Assembly: GCF_010093065.1 (NCBI RefSeq)
Contig: NZ_CP048113.1
Coordinates: forward strand, 558,001 to 622,000
Length of the DNA: 64,000 nt
Origin: Chitinophaga agri
GTDB taxonomy: Bacteria > Bacteroidota > Bacteroidia > Chitinophagales > Chitinophagaceae
Direction of reading: 5' to 3'
The position numbers were made by a program, and so were the translations under genes. The number at the start of each line of letters is the position of its first letter. The stretch's first letter is position 1. This document shows positions 63,696 to 64,000 of this stretch, piece after piece. A model generated the notes under the pieces. That model was not told the origin of the DNA. It ran no database searches and worked only from the letters and a program-made list of their open reading frames with translations.

Positions 63696-64000
63696 TGGTT
63701 ACACGAAATATCTAAAGTATATCCAAAATTTAAACGCGCACTATTTTGAACCCTTTGCCTATAAGACAACATTTAAATCCCGATATGCGTACAAGGGTTT
63801 AAAATATTTTTTAAAGTATATGGATTTGGTATTTTTCTTTTCAGGCATTAGAAATATCAGATATGTTGTACGTTTACATGTGTAACTGATTTATTATATG
63901 TATGTTACGTGATTGTGAAGTGGCGGCAGATATCTAAAAACAGGGATTTCTCAGGCAATAAAGATTTTTATTAAGTATGTGATAGTCAGTATTTTATTTT
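63696..64000. other. AT-rich region to the window end
   Basis: About 300 AT-rich bases upstream of the TlpA-like gene. I found no open frame with protein-like composition and no exact promoter consensus. It probably holds the promoter of the minus-strand gene. Confidence 0.4.

Noticed and set aside
63640..63885. An 81-residue plus-strand frame near the window end
   Set aside because: It begins antisense in the TlpA-like gene and continues in AT-rich intergenic sequence; composition is Phe/Tyr/Lys-rich as expected by chance.
1..64000. tRNA and rRNA genes
   Set aside because: I looked for tRNA T-loop signatures and long conserved rRNA segments and found none that fold or fit; no claim is made.

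Overview
The window looks like a chromosomal stretch from a Bacteroidota glycan degrader of the Chitinophagaceae, most like Chitinophaga. The evidence is three SusC/SusD pairs, a hybrid two-component regulator, an ECF-sigma/FecR pair, TlpA-like thioredoxins, a type IX secretion C-terminal domain, DUF4836-type proteins, and start sites that often lack a Shine-Dalgarno sequence. I saw no rRNA, tRNA, CRISPR array, transposase or prophage. The genus is an inference from gene content, not from a marker gene.

Layout. 1-3 kb: a C-terminal gene fragment, a secreted alpha/beta hydrolase, a secreted unknown protein and an acyltransferase-3. 3-15.2 kb: a polysaccharide utilisation locus (PUL) with hybrid sensor/AraC regulator, SusC, SusD, GH30 and GH35; its best-guess substrate is beta-galactan (arabinogalactan side chains). 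15.3-20 kb: small unknown proteins, a DUF4836-like protein with a partner lipoprotein, and a relic of a LuxR-type response regulator. 20.1-28.3 kb (minus strand): ECF sigma, FecR anti-sigma, STN-SusC, SusD and a TlpA-like thioredoxin, a transport locus of unknown substrate. 28.6-39.4 kb: a T9SS-exported HExxH protein, a truncated type II thioesterase, a second ECF sigma factor with a protein that appears to join an anti-sigma-like N-terminus to an outer-membrane-barrel-like C-terminus, a His/Pro-repeat protein, an AsmA-like protein and two hydrolases (one just beyond, at 39.5-41.0 kb). 41-52 kb: the most interesting region, a ribosomally made peptide (RiPP) cluster of the grasp-with-spasm type. 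52.2-62.4 kb: a PUL for a uronic-acid polysaccharide with SusC, SusD, two accessory lipoproteins and two lyases. 62.5-63.7 kb: a TlpA-like protein whose redox cysteines are both serine.

How the RiPP cluster may work. Two adjacent precursor peptides and a third distant one share a leader (R-L-[ST]-L-[DE]-D-F ... E-[IV]-E-K ... G-L-A-A-A). The ATP-grasp enzyme (gwsG) and the SPASM protein (gwsS) would modify them. A C39-peptidase ABC transporter with its HlyD adaptor would cleave and export them. The last gene of the run encodes an HExxH protein of the kind seen beside RiPP genes. An aldo/keto reductase is embedded in the cluster in the opposite direction. The precursor family, the HExxH protein and the reductase together are what I would look at first.

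Regulation. The galactan locus has its own hybrid sensor and the 20-28 kb locus has sigma/anti-sigma. The uronan locus has no regulator beside it, but carries a perfect 16-bp LacI-type palindrome and a 13-bp inverted repeat in front of its first gene.
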